Source of the DNA: Bacillus niameyensis | GTDB taxonomy: Bacteria > Bacillota > Bacilli > Bacillales > Bacillaceae_C | Reading direction: 5' to 3' | Assembly (NCBI RefSeq): GCF_001375535.1 | Contig: NZ_LN831197.1 | Location: 981,752 to 1,045,751, forward strand | Length of the DNA: 64,000 nt | Shown: positions 19,756-33,100 of the stretch, piece by piece | Numbering within the stretch: the stretch's first letter is position 1 | Layout of the letters: each line of letters begins with the position of its first letter | Notes under the pieces: generated by a model | The model's database searches: none | Seen by the model: the letters and a program-made list of their open reading frames with translations, nothing else | Told to the model about the DNA's origin: nothing | Made by a program: the position numbers and the translations under genes

Positions 19756-19832
19756 TTCGTATTACACCCCTATTATAAAATTCATGATCCCTTTTGGGCG
19801 TTTAGTCTCTTCCTCTATTATCTACGATCTAG

Positions 19833-19875
19833 AAAAGAAAAGACAACCCATTTAAACTGAGTTGTCTTTTCTTTT
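19833..19875 (-). terminator. Bidirectional terminator after rpoZ
   Basis: A perfect 15-bp stem AAAAGAAAAGACAAC / GTTGTCTTTTCTTTT with a 13-base loop, 10 bases past the rpoZ stop codon. The A-rich and T-rich arms allow function on both strands. Confidence 0.9.
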
Positions 19876-19885
19876 AACAATAGTT

Positions 19886-20077
19886 TTATTCTTTAATCTT
19901 TAGGGCACCCATATAAATTTCTTCTAGCGCCTTCCCAACAAATTTATGAGAACGATATTCCTCAAGTTGTTGATTTTTTTCAATTTGCATATTACGGGCC
20001 CGTTTTGCGGCAACTGATACAAGTGAGTATTTTGAATCAATGACATCCATCAACTTATCGATAGAAGGATAAAGCAT
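19886..20077 (-). CDS. rpoZ: DNA-directed RNA polymerase omega subunit
   Basis: A small subunit that helps assemble beta-prime into RNA polymerase. The 63-residue product begins [20 protein letters not shown] and has the conserved [10 protein letters not shown] and [11 protein letters not shown] segments. I chose the ATG at 20075-20077 because GGAGG lies eight bases upstream, inside the last codons of gmk. The gmk-rpoZ spacing of one base indicates coupling. Confidence 0.95.
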   Translation of the reverse strand: MLYPSIDKLMDVIDSKYSLVSVAAKRARNMQIEKNQQLEEYRSHKFVGKALEEIYMGALKIKE

Positions 20078-20078
20078 A

Positions 20079-20705
<627 letters not shown>

Positions 20706-20966
20706 CTACCCTTCCTCATTGTCATCCTTCCCAAATAATCTTTGGGCCACTGTTTCAGGTTGAACAGCTGACAGAATGACATGCTCACTATCCATTATTA
20801 TTACAGCACGAGTTCTTCTTCCGTATGTAGCATCTATCAACGTCGCCCGTTCTCGGGCATCTTGAATAATTCTTTTGATCGGCGCTGACTCGGGCCTTAC
20901 GATCGAGATAATTCGATTGGCTGATACAATATTTCCAAATCCTATATTTAAGAGCTTCGTTTGCAT
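20706..20966 (-). CDS. remA: Extracellular matrix regulatory protein RemA
   Basis: A DNA-binding regulator that in B. subtilis activates biofilm matrix operons and osmoprotection genes and assembles into ring-like multimers. The 86-residue protein has the conserved [17 protein letters not shown] and [12 protein letters not shown] segments, the latter including the DNA-contacting arginines. In B. subtilis yloC precedes it; here a 200-base noncoding stretch and yloB lie upstream. Confidence 0.94.
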   Translation of the reverse strand: MQTKLLNIGFGNIVSANRIISIVRPESAPIKRIIQDARERATLIDATYGRRTRAVIIMDSEHVILSAVQPETVAQRLFGKDDNEEG

Positions 20967-21112
20967 AGTGCTCCCCCAGTCATCTATCGGTTTTTTACAC
21001 GATTTATATACATCTATGTATCATTCTTTCCTCGTCTCCGTTTCGAACACAATCCTCAAAACAAAATTTTAACATAAAATTAATGTGTACGGGACCTCAC
21101 TTTTTTCTTTTA

Positions 21113-21147
21113 AAAAAAGAAAAAGGAATAGACTAAAGTCTATTGCC
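21113..21147 (-). terminator. Terminator after yloB
   Basis: Minus-strand hairpin GGCAATAGACT ... AGTCTATTCC followed by a pyrimidine tract CTTTTTCTTTTTTT, 20 bases past the yloB stop codon. Confidence 0.85.
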
Positions 21148-21166
21148 TTTAAAATTATATCATAAA

Positions 21167-23836
21167 CTATTTCTTTTTTCTTATAATAAATGATCCAGCA
21201 AGTAAAAAAGTTGGCAAGGCACTCATTGCGGTTATTAGAAGCCAATCTGCTGGAATAATTGGAACGGTATGGAAAATCGGTTGAAAAGCAGGCATGTAAA
21301 TAACAACAAACATTAGTGCAAAGGAAGACAATACTGCCAAATTTAGATATTTATTTTCAAATGGGTTTCTTGCAAATACTGATATTTCACTTCTACAGTC
21401 AAATACATGGATAAGTTGTGCCATAATCAATGTTGCAAATGCAACCGTTTGAGCGTATGGAAGATTACTAGGATCCCGATAATATACAACAATGAAGGCA
21501 ATCAATGTTGCTATTCCGATTAGGAATCCCCTCGAGATAATTTTCCAGCCAAGTTTTCTGGAAAAGACCCCTTCATTAACTGCTCGAGGCTTTCTTTTCA
21601 TAACATTTTCTTCTGCTTGATCAAGACCTAGTGCCATAGCTGGTAATCCATCGGTAACAAGATTCACCCATAGAATTTGAATAGGCACGAGTGGAAGTGG
21701 TAATGACATTAACATAGCAAATAACATCACTAAAATTTCACCAACATTGGAAGCTAATAAATATCGAATAAACTTTCGAATGTTTTCATAAATATTGCGC
21801 CCCTCTTGAATGGCTGACTTGATTGTTGCGAAATTATCATCCATTAAAATGAGTGATGATGCTTCCTTCGCAACGTCTGTACCGGTTATCCCCATTGCAA
21901 TCCCAATATCGGCGGCCTTAATGGCCGGGGCATCGTTAATTCCATCTCCAGTCATCGCTACGATATGACCTTGATTTTGCAGTGCTTTGACAATTTTAAG
22001 TTTATGTTCGGGTGTAACACGAGCAAATACAGATACATCTTCCACAACTTCCTCAAGCTCTTCAACAGATAATTGATTTAAATCATGACCATCCATCACT
22101 TTATCATTTTTCCCTAAAATGCCAAGCTGTTCAGCAATCGCACAAGCTGTTGCCTTGTGATCTCCTGTAATCATTACGGTTTTAATGCCTGCCACTTTAC
22201 ATTCCGCAACCGCATCCTTTACCTCAGGACGAGGCGGATCCATCATTCCTTGTAACCCAATAAATGTTAGACCTCTCTCAACTTCTTTTTCCTCATCTGG
22301 ATAGAAAGAACCGTTAAAAGGCTTAAATGCAATAGCAATAGTACGTAACGCTTGTGCTGATAAATGATTCACTGCCGTTTGAATTTCGTTTCCTATCCTT
22401 GTATCTAGTAATCTCTTTTTTTCATCCCAAAGAATCGATTCACAATTACCGACCAATACATCGGGAGCACCTTTAGTAATAATATATTTTTTTCCATGCT
22501 CATCTTTTACGATGACACTCATCATTTTCCTTGAGGAATCGAAAGGATATTCTTTTTCGATTGTAAACTGCTTCAGTAAATCTTCTCGCTGAATACCTCC
22601 CTTTAGTGCAGATGTGAGTAATGCTCCTTCTGTTGGATCGCCATCAACAATCCACTCATCATCGTGAATCATTAGTTCGGCATGATTACACAATACACCA
22701 AAAGTAAGTAATTGTTTTATTGACTTTTCCCGATTAGGCTCGATACTTTTATCTTCCAGGTAGAAATGTTCATGATTATCGCCTTCCAGTTTAAAAGTTT
22801 TACCGCCACTCCATAATCGAGTAACCGTCATTTTATTTTGCGTCATCGTTCCTGTTTTATCTGAACAAATAACTGTCGCACAGCCGAGAGTTTCGACAGC
22901 TGGTAATTTCCGAACAATAGCCTTTTTCTTAATCATCCTCTGGACACCAAGTGATAGAGCAACTGTTACAATCGCTGGTAAACCTTCAGGAATAGCCGCT
23001 ACCGCTAATGAAACCCCAGCAAGGAACATTTCAAACACGTCATGCCCACGCATAATACCAAGTACAACTACTAGCAAAGTTAAAGCTAATGCGACTGTAA
23101 TTAGTATTTTGCCAAGTTGTTGGAGTCTTCTCTGCAAGGGGGTAATGATTGTCGTGGCAGTTTGGATCATATGAGCGATTTCACCCATTGCTGTCTTCAT
23201 CCCAGTCGCAGTGACAATCCCAATTCCATTCCCGCGAGTTACAAGCGTTCCCTTGAAAGCCATATTGTTTAAATCGCCTAAGTTTGGAGAGGGATCGTTG
23301 ATCGGCTCAGTATTTTTTACCGTCGGGATAGATTCACCAGTCAAGGCTGATTCTTCTAGCTCGAGATTATTCGCCTGAATGAGCCTAACATCCGCTCCCA
23401 TCCGATCACCGCTAGCAAATCTTAGTACATCTCCAGGAACAATTTCTCTAGAATTAATTTTTATCCAATGACCATCCCGAAGCACAGTAACTTGTGGAGC
23501 AGATAAATTTTTTAAAGCTTCTAATGACTTTTCGGCTTTTCTCTCTTGAATAAAACCAAGTATGCCATTTAGTAGAACAATAGCCATAATTGTAATCGCA
23601 TCGATGTATTCACCGAGTATTCCTGAAACGAGTGTTGCTCCCAACAATACTAATACCATAAAATCTTTAAATTGATTAAAGAACAATAGAATGGCAGATT
23701 GCTTTTCACCTTCAGATAATTCATTCCAACCGAACTGTTTTCTTCTCGTTTCTACAGCTTTTTCAGATAATCCTTGTTTCGAATGTGTATTTAAAGACTC
23801 TTCAACCTCTCTTGCCTTCATTTCATGAAACTTCAC
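21167..23836 (-). CDS. yloB: P-type calcium-transporting ATPase (YloB-like)
   Basis: A SERCA-like P2A ATPase predicted to pump Ca2+ across the membrane; the B. subtilis homologue is sporulation-associated. It has the ALTGESIP actuator loop, the VAAIPEGLPAIVTVAL calcium-site helix, the phosphorylation motif CSDKTGTMT, the MTGDGINDAPA hinge and a C-terminal helix bundle with the Ca2+-site residues NLVTDGLPA. I chose the GTG at 23834-23836 because the product then begins MKFHEM like homologues (889 residues); upstream in-frame ATGs at 23863 and 23878 give up to 14 extra residues and cannot be excluded. Divergent from rqcH. Confidence 0.93.
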   Translation of the reverse strand: MKFHEMKAREVEESLNTHSKQGLSEKAVETRRKQFGWNELSEGEKQSAILLFFNQFKDFMVLVLLGATLVSGILGEYIDAITIMAIVLLNGILGFIQERKAEKSLEALKNLSAPQVTVLRDGHWIKINSREIVPGDVLRFASGDRMGADVRLIQANNLELEESALTGESIPTVKNTEPINDPSPNLGDLNNMAFKGTLVTRGNGIGIVTATGMKTAMGEIAHMIQTATTIITPLQRRLQQLGKILITVALALTLLVVVLGIMRGHDVFEMFLAGVSLAVAAIPEGLPAIVTVALSLGVQRMIKKKAIVRKLPAVETLGCATVICSDKTGTMTQNKMTVTRLWSGGKTFKLEGDNHEHFYLEDKSIEPNREKSIKQLLTFGVLCNHAELMIHDDEWIVDGDPTEGALLTSALKGGIQREDLLKQFTIEKEYPFDSSRKMMSVIVKDEHGKKYIITKGAPDVLVGNCESILWDEKKRLLDTRIGNEIQTAVNHLSAQALRTIAIAFKPFNGSFYPDEEKEVERGLTFIGLQGMMDPPRPEVKDAVAECKVAGIKTVMITGDHKATACAIAEQLGILGKNDKVMDGHDLNQLSVEELEEVVEDVSVFARVTPEHKLKIVKALQNQGHIVAMTGDGINDAPAIKAADIGIAMGITGTDVAKEASSLILMDDNFATIKSAIQEGRNIYENIRKFIRYLLASNVGEILVMLFAMLMSLPLPLVPIQILWVNLVTDGLPAMALGLDQAEENVMKRKPRAVNEGVFSRKLGWKIISRGFLIGIATLIAFIVVYYRDPSNLPYAQTVAFATLIMAQLIHVFDCRSEISVFARNPFENKYLNLAVLSSFALMFVVIYMPAFQPIFHTVPIIPADWLLITAMSALPTFLLAGSFIIRKKK

Positions 23837-23972
23837 GCACTCATCACTCTCTTTCCCCGACATATAGAAGTTGTCCATGTAGTAGCAAGCTTATTCATCA
23901 AGAACGGATTTCATGATATAATTTTGTCCAAGCAAAGAAGTTTCGAAATAAATTTGAAGAGGATGTTCCAAA

Positions 23973-25682
23973 ATGCCTTTTGATGGTTTTTTTACCCGGG
24001 CAATGGTGTCTGAACTATCCGATACACTTCGCGACGGTCGGATCGGAAAAATTCACCAACCTTATAAAAATGAAATTGTTATGGTTGTTAGAGCTGAGAG
24101 GAAGAATTATAAGCTTTTGATTTCAGCTCATCCTAGCTACGCAAGAATTCAATTAACAACTGATACGTTTGATAATCCAACAGACCCTCCTATGTTTTGT
24201 ATGATTTTGAGAAAACATTTAGAAGGGGCGATCATTGAAAAGATTGAACAATTTGAAATGGATCGGATTATCATGATTCGACTTAAAGGTCGAGATGAAT
24301 TAGGAGATATTAGTTACAAGACGCTAGTTATAGAAATTATGGGCAGGCACAGCAATATTATCTTGATCAACGAAGAACAAGATACAATTATTGACAGCAT
24401 TAAACATATTCCTTCAGCCCTTAATAGCTATCGGAGTATTTTACCAGGAACAAAGTACATTTTCCCACCAGCACAAAATAAGAAAAATCCTTTGAACGTT
24501 ACAGAAGAAGATGTACTGAGAGCGTTAGATTTCAATACTGGAAAATTAGATAAGCAACTTGTTGAAAATTTTTCGGGTGTTTCACCAGTGCTAGCTAAAG
24601 AAATTGTTTATCATTCAGGACTCGCTAACCGCGAAACGCTTCCGAAGACGTTTATTGATTTTATGGATCGAATGAACCAGCATGACTATCAACCAACTAT
24701 TACGGTATCGAATAAAGAAGATTTTTACCTTTTCCCACTCACTGCACCTAAAGGAGAGGCGAAATCCTATAGTTCTTTAAGCGAATTGTTAGACCGTTTC
24801 TATTTTGGTAAAGCGGATCGTGATAGAGTTAAACAGCAAGCGCATGATTTGGAAAGACTTATGAAAAATGAGAAAGAAAAAAATGAAGTGAAATTAGGGA
24901 AATTGGAGAGAACGTTGAAAGAAGCCGAAAATGCGGATCAGCACCAACTCCTTGGTGAGCTACTGACAGCGAATATGCATTTAGTAAAAAAAGGGATGCA
25001 GGTAATTTCAGTTCCAAATTATTATGATGAAAATTATGGAGAAGTCACCATTCCTTTAGATTCCCGTAAAACACCTTCCGAAAATGCCCAAGCTTTCTTC
25101 ACGAAGTATCAGAAGGCAAAAAACGCAGTTCAAGTTGTAAAAGAGCAAATCGAAAAAACAAAGGATGAAATTGAGTATTTTGATAGGCTGTTACAACAAA
25201 TTTCTTCAGCTTCCCCACGAGATTTAGAAGAAATTCGTGAAGAGCTAGAAGAGGAAGGTTATTTACGGTCTCGTCAAAAATCAAAACAAAGAAAAAAGGC
25301 GAACGTTAAGCCGTCGATTGAAGCTTATCAAGCAAGTGATGGTACCGAAATTTACGTCGGAAAAAACAATAAACAAAATGATTATTTAACGAATAAACTA
25401 GCAGCCCGTGATGAAATTTGGCTTCACACGAAAGATATACCAGGGTCGCATGTTGTTATTCGTTCAAAAGAACCTACAGATGAAACGATTATGGAAGCTG
25501 CGATGCTTGCGGCCTACTTCAGTAAGGCAAAAAACTCTGCTTCCGTTCCTGTTGATTTTACGAAAATTAGGCATGTAAAAAAACCGAGCGGTGCAAAGCC
25601 TGGGTTTGTTATCTATGATAACCAGCAGACAGTTTATGTGACGCCAAATCAGGATCGTGTGAGGGGAATGCTGCAGAATTAA
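23973..25682 (+). CDS. rqcH: Ribosome quality control protein RqcH (NEMF/Rqc2 family)
   Basis: Binds stalled 50S subunits carrying peptidyl-tRNA and recruits Ala-tRNA to add C-terminal alanine tails that mark the chain for degradation. The 569-residue protein has an NFACT-N domain at the start ([15 protein letters not shown]), a helix-hairpin-helix segment (about residues 175-225), a long coiled-coil region (about 275-420) and the NFACT-R domain (about 450-560: [33 protein letters not shown]). Older annotations call it fibronectin-binding protein. A TATAAT at 23917-23922 may be its -10 element, but no good -35 is visible. Confidence 0.95.
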   Translation: MPFDGFFTRAMVSELSDTLRDGRIGKIHQPYKNEIVMVVRAERKNYKLLISAHPSYARIQLTTDTFDNPTDPPMFCMILRKHLEGAIIEKIEQFEMDRIIMIRLKGRDELGDISYKTLVIEIMGRHSNIILINEEQDTIIDSIKHIPSALNSYRSILPGTKYIFPPAQNKKNPLNVTEEDVLRALDFNTGKLDKQLVENFSGVSPVLAKEIVYHSGLANRETLPKTFIDFMDRMNQHDYQPTITVSNKEDFYLFPLTAPKGEAKSYSSLSELLDRFYFGKADRDRVKQQAHDLERLMKNEKEKNEVKLGKLERTLKEAENADQHQLLGELLTANMHLVKKGMQVISVPNYYDENYGEVTIPLDSRKTPSENAQAFFTKYQKAKNAVQVVKEQIEKTKDEIEYFDRLLQQISSASPRDLEEIREELEEEGYLRSRQKSKQRKKANVKPSIEAYQASDGTEIYVGKNNKQNDYLTNKLAARDEIWLHTKDIPGSHVVIRSKEPTDETIMEAAMLAAYFSKAKNSASVPVDFTKIRHVKKPSGAKPGFVIYDNQQTVYVTPNQDRVRGMLQN

Positions 25683-25806
25683 TTGACAGAGTAATAAAGT
25701 ATTCTTTAATTTTAGATAGTCTATTGTACAAAATGACAGTTGGGGTTATCCAAAAAGTGGAAAGTCACTTACCTTTACCCTTATTTTAGTGGCTTTAAAC
25801 GAGGGT

Positions 25807-25935
25807 GTTGATTTCCGCAGAAGGCACTCGCTTTCTGCGGGCATGGCTTGAGCCTCCTCAGTCGCTGTGCAACTTACGGGGTCTCAAGGTCCATGTTATT
25901 CCCGCAGGAGTCTCGCGCCTTCTGCTCCAATCAAC
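25807..25935. repeat. Palindromic Bacillaceae interspersed repeat (about 129 bp)
   Basis: The outer ends GTTGATTTCCGCAGAAGGC and GCCTTCTGCTCCAATCAAC form an inverted repeat with a small mismatch. Inside, CTGCGGG pairs with CCCGCAG and ATGG with CCAT, so the whole unit folds into one long hairpin. The pattern (TTTCTGCGGGC ... CCTCCTC ... GGGGTCTC ... CCCGCAGGAGTCTCG) is recognisable as an intergenic repeat that is abundant in many Bacillus-like genomes. No coding capacity is evident. Confidence 0.75.
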
Positions 25936-25987
25936 GTGCTTAAAATGAAGCGAATATTAATAACATATATATCTACAAAAGGTACAA

Positions 25988-26100
25988 AAAAATCGTCCCA
26001 TTCAGTAAAATGAAGTTAACACACAACATCAAAAGAGAGAACGATTTTTGTGTGCAATCCGAATATTACTACTGATCATTATTACACTTATCTCACGCGA
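25988..26100 (+). other. Hairpin plus short truncated reading frame, possible transposase remnant
   Basis: An inverted repeat AAAAATCGT (25988-25996) / ACGATTTTT (26041-26049) is followed by a GTG-started frame of 17 codons reading MCNPNITTDHYYTYLTR and then a stop codon. The arrangement looks like the left edge and first codons of an insertion-sequence transposase, perhaps IS30-like, but it is too short to assign. The rest of 25683-26150 outside this and the palindromic repeat shows nothing I can identify. Confidence 0.3.
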
Positions 26101-26150
26101 TAATATTACATAATATATATGAAAGTGGATTTTCTTGTTTCCCTAACCTT

Positions 26151-26345
26151 CTACCATTCTGTCCCTTTTGTTTTATCTATAATAAATAATTGTGGATCTA
26201 TATCTATATTTTCTTTAACATCATTTAATTTAACTTCCTTTACAACTGTACCGTCTGTTATTATTTGTACCTTAGATAATATGTCTTGATTTTTCTCCAT
26301 TAATGAAATTTCAACAGATTGGCTCTTTAGGAGGTGAAATGTATG
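26151..26345 (-). pseudogene. C-terminal fragment of an unidentified protein
   Basis: On the minus strand an open frame encodes a C-terminal piece containing SVEISLMEKNQDILSKVQII and ending FIIDKTKGTEW before the stop codon at 26151-26153. It alternates charged and beta-branched residues, like the last strands of a beta-sandwich domain. No ribosome binding site or complete N-terminus precedes it; the frame ends upstream at a stop codon inside the 5' part of the plus-strand lipoprotein gene. An internal ATG at 26298-26300 would give 49 residues. I read it as the stub of a gene cut off by rearrangement. Confidence 0.45.
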
Positions 26346-26888
26346 AGAATTGTATTTTTTATTATTCTTTCAGGGTTCATTTTTGTTGGTTGTTCAACAA
26401 AAGATCCCCTAACTGATGAATACAGTATTCAAAACCCAACAAATTGTGTTGATAGTCTAGAAGAAAATATGATTGAAGTCAGAGTTTATGCCGATAGCTT
26501 TCAAAGGGATGGAAATTTCCCTAACTTTGTCGTCGTCGATACTAGCTTCTATATAAATAATGAAATACAACGTGGAGATATAGTTTATTTTGAAGACAAA
26601 CAGGGACTTTCCATAGCCCGTGTCTTAGCATTACCTAAAGAAGAATTAGAAATAAAAAAGGGGCAAGTTTATATAAACAATCGCAAATTGAATACATTTT
26701 ACGGACATGAGTATAGATGGGCGGGAGGAATAACTAGTGAAAAAATAGATACATTTACTATGGATAATATTCTTATAGATAATGACAGTTATTTTTTAGC
26801 AGGAGATAATTGGTGGAGAAGTCCCACTTTTGAACCAATCCAGAAAAAAATTATTGAGGGAAAAGTGATTGGTATACTATGTAAATAA
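26343..26888 (+). CDS. Lipoprotein with signal peptidase I (S26)-like fold, probably catalytically inactive
   Basis: A 181-residue exported lipoprotein. The N-terminus is a hydrophobic signal ending in the lipobox FVGC, giving a lipidated Cys17. The rest shows S26 signal-peptidase landmarks in order: a DSF segment with Ser52 in the box B region, RGDIVYF (77-83), ARVLALPKEELEIKKGQVYIN (91-111) and FLAGDNWWRSPTF (151-163). The residue before the conserved RV, which is the catalytic lysine in bacterial type I peptidases, is Ala92. I chose the ATG at 26343 because AGGAGG lies eight bases upstream; an in-frame GTG at 26334 overlaps that site. It stands alone between remnants and the pyr terminator. 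Fold assignment is inference from motifs. Confidence 0.7.
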   Translation: MRIVFFIILSGFIFVGCSTKDPLTDEYSIQNPTNCVDSLEENMIEVRVYADSFQRDGNFPNFVVVDTSFYINNEIQRGDIVYFEDKQGLSIARVLALPKEELEIKKGQVYINNRKLNTFYGHEYRWAGGITSEKIDTFTMDNILIDNDSYFLAGDNWWRSPTFEPIQKKIIEGKVIGILCK

Positions 26889-27018
26889 ATAAAACTTAAT
26901 AAAGATATCGAATAAATTAACAAATTTAATATTTCGCCGAAGTTAGATATTATAAGTTTCCAAGATATTATTGAGCTATTACAGGCTGTCAGTTCATAAA
27001 AATATTGTATTTATAAGA

Positions 27019-27062
27019 ATCCTTTATTGGGTACCTATTTTTTAGCTATCCCAATAAAGGAT
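27019..27062 (-). terminator. Terminator of the pyrimidine operon
   Basis: A perfect 13-bp stem ATCCTTTATTGGG / CCCAATAAAGGAT with an 18-base loop, eight bases after the pyrE stop codon. The stem is AT-rich with a GGG/CCC core and a weak T tract; it could also end the plus-strand lipoprotein transcript. Confidence 0.75.
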
Positions 27063-27070
27063 GTATCACT

Positions 27071-27702
27071 TTATTCGACTTTCCACACCTCTGGATTTTC
27101 GCGCCAGCTCTTTAATGTTTCTAGATCATTTTCTTCAATGATGCCTTTTTGTAAAGCGTTTTGAATCAATGTGGAATATCCAGTTAACGAATAAGCCGTT
27201 AAACCAGCCTCTTCCAGCCTCGTTTTACCTTTATCCAACTCATATGTAAAAATCGAGACAATTCCAAGGACTTCAACACCCTCAGCAAGAAGTGCTTGAG
27301 CGGCTGTTATCGCACTGCCTCCGGTAGAGATTAAATCTTCTACAACAACGACTTTTTGACCTTTAGTAACTCTTCCTTCAATTTGGTTACCTTTCCCATG
27401 GCTCTTCGCGGAAGAACGGACATAGCACATTGGCAGTTCAAGTTCGTCACTAACCCAAGCAGCATGAGGGATTCCTGCTGTTGCAGTTCCTGCAATCGCT
27501 TCTGCTTCGGAAAAGTGTTCTTTAATTATTTCCGCCAGTCCTCTTGCAATTTCTTTTCTCAATGAAGGGTAAGAAAGTGTTAAACGGTTATCACAATAAA
27601 TGGGCGATTTAATGCCTGATGACCATGTAAAGGGATCGTTCGGTTTTAAAGAAACAGCCTCAATATCTAATAGTTGTTCTGCAATTTTTTCCGCTAATGT
27701 TG

Positions 27703-27706
<4 letters not shown>
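27071..27706 (-). CDS. pyrE: Orotate phosphoribosyltransferase
   Basis: Joins orotate to PRPP to give OMP. The 211-residue protein has the PRPP-binding motif [13 protein letters not shown], the [12 protein letters not shown] segment and the catalytic-loop [15 protein letters not shown] with the conserved lysines. I chose the GTG at 27704-27706 since GGGAG lies eight bases upstream and the codon overlaps the pyrF stop codon (GTGA); an ATG five codons upstream lacks a ribosome binding site. It is the last gene of the operon. Confidence 0.96.
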
Positions 27707-30104
<2,398 letters not shown>

Positions 30105-30108
<4 letters not shown>

Positions 30109-33100
30109 GCTTGAATCGCCTCATTTCTTTCAATATTCCCTTCAGCCATTGGTTCAGCCGAGAATACCATTGATTCCAATACACCAAGGATAGCCTCTGC
30201 TGTATCCAGAGACGTTAAGCAAGCAATACCGTTTTCAACAGATTCTCTTCTAATTCTAAATCCATCCCGTTCTGGTTGTTTTCCTTTTGTTAATGTATTG
30301 ATGACAATTTGAGCTTCGCCTTTACGGATAACATCAATAAGTGTTCGACCTTCTGAACCAATTTTTCCAACGACTTCAACAGGAATTCCATCATTTGCAA
30401 TCATCTTTGCTGTTCCGCTCGTAGCAAGAATTCGATATCCGATTGATGAAAATCTTTTCGCAAGTTTGCGAGCTTCTTCTTTATCTTTATCTGCAACGGT
30501 GACTAAAACCGTTCCGTAAGTCTTAATTTCCATTCCCGAAGCAACCAATCCTTTATACAGGGCTTTTTCCATTGTCTTATCTTTGCCCATAACTTCACCA
30601 GTTGATTTCATTTCTGGTCCGAGCGTAATATCCACTCTTCTTAATTTCGCAAAGGAAAAGACCGGAACTTTGACAAACACTCCTGATTGTTCAGGGGCAA
30701 TACCTGTTTCATAGCCCAATGAAGGAAGGGTTTCACCCAAAATCACTTTCGTAGCCAAATTCGCCATTGGAATGTGAGTAATTTTGCTCAAGAAAGGAAC
30801 TGTACGACTTGACCGCGGGTTAACTTCAATGACATACAATTCATTTTGCGAGATAACATATTGAATATTAAGTAAACCGACAATTTCCAGACCGCGAGCG
30901 AGTCGGATTGTATAATCAACAATCTTTTCTTTCATTTCTGGGCTAATATTTTGAGGCGGATAGACAGCAATTGAGTCGCCAGAATGGACTCCAGCTCGTT
31001 CAATATGTTCCATAATGCCCGGGATCAAAACGTTTTCTCCGTCAGAAATAGCATCCACTTCAATTTCTTTTCCGACTAAATAGCGGTCGACTAAGACAGG
31101 ATGTTCTGGATTAATCTTCACAGCGTTTTTCATATAATGGAGCAGTTCTTTTTCTTCATACACAATCTCCATCGCTCTTCCACCAAGTACATAGGAAGGA
31201 CGAACTAAAACCGGATAACCGATTTCGGTTGCAATTTTTACCGCTTCTTCGACAGAGAAAGCCGTCTTACCTTTTGGTTGTGGAATATTTAGGATTTCTA
31301 ATGCCTGTTCAAATTTATCACGATTTTCAGCCCGATCCAAGCTTTCAAGGGAAGTTCCAAGAATCCTCACACCACGTTCCTCAAGAGCTGCAGCAAGGTT
31401 AATCGCTGTTTGTCCGCCAAATTGAACAACAACTCCTTCAGGCTGTTCCAAATCGATAATATGCATGACATCTTCAATCGTTAACGGTTCAAAGTACAAC
31501 TTATCAGAAATACTGAAATCAGTTGACACAGTTTCTGGGTTGTTATTAATGATGATCGCTTCATATCCTGCTTCTTGTATCGCCCACACACTATGAACGG
31601 TCGCATAATCAAATTCTACACCTTGGCCAATTCGAATTGGACCTGAACCAAGTACAACCACACTTTTCTTATCTGTTCTGATTGATTCATTCTCCCATTC
31701 ATACGTTCCGTAAAAATATGGTGTTTCGGCTTCAAACTCGCCAGCACATGTATCAACCTTTTTATAGACAGGTATAATTCCCTCTGCTTTACGCCACTCA
31801 TAAAGTTCTTTTTCTGTAGTATTCCACAATTTAGCAATCGTATGGTCACTGAATCCAGAAATTTTCGCTTTTCTTCCCCATTCTACGTCAAATGGATTTT
31901 TCGAGATTGTATCTTCGATTTGAATGATTTTGTTCAATTTATGGAGGAAGTATAAATCAATCTTGCTCCACTCATGAAGTTCTTCGATAGTAATTCCTTG
32001 TCGTAGTGCTTCACCGATAAAAAATAGACGTTCATCAGTTGGTCTTTCCATTTGCTTTTTAATAAATTCTCGATCAGCATTACTCTCTGGATGGTCAAGA
32101 TGGAAGATTCCAGATTCTAAGGAACGAACCGCTTTTAACAATGATTCTTCAAATGTTCTTCCAATCGCCATAACTTCACCAGTTGCCTTCATTTGTGTGC
32201 CTAAGCGACGATTAGCTGACTCGAATTTATCAAAAGGCCATCTCGGAATTTTCGTTACGATATAATCGATTGCTGGTTCAAAGCAGGCATATGTTTGGCC
32301 TGTTACGGGATTCATAATTTCATCCAATGTATATCCTGCTGCAATTTTTGCTGCTAATTTCGCGATTGGGAAACCAGTTGCTTTCGATGCAAGGGCAGAT
32401 GAGCGACTAACCCTCGGGTTAACTTCGATTATATAATATTGGAAACTATATGGATCCAAAGCTAGCTGAACATTACAACCACCTTCGATCCCTAGCGCAC
32501 GAATTAACTTTAATGAAGTATTACGCATTAATTGTAGTTCTCTGTCACTTAGTGTCTGACAAGGAGCAACGACAATCGAATCACCCGTATGGACGCCAAC
32601 AGGGTCAATATTTTCCATATTACAAATCACGATCGCATTGTCGTTTGCATCTCGCATTACTTCGTACTCAATTTCTTTATATCCAGCGATGCTTTTTTCT
32701 ACTAAGCATTGATGGACAGGACTATTTTTCAGTCCGCTCGCAACAATTTCTTTTAGCTCCTCTAAATCTTCACATATTCCTCCACCAGTCCCGCCTAAAG
32801 TATAGGCTGGTCTTACGATAATCGGATAACCAATCTTTTCAGCGAAGGAAATTGCTTCTTCAACCGTATGTATTATATCACTATCTGGAACAGGTTCATT
32901 CAGTTCATTCATCAACGCTCTAAATTGATCGCGGTCTTCAGCTTGTTCAATAGCCGAAAGTTTCGTACCAAGTATCTCTACACCACATTCTTCTAAAATA
33001 CCCGCTTTAGAGAGCTGCATTGCCATATTCAATCCAGTTTGACCGCCTAAAGTAGGTAAAATCGCATCTGGTCTTTCTTTGCGAATGATTCTTGCTACGA

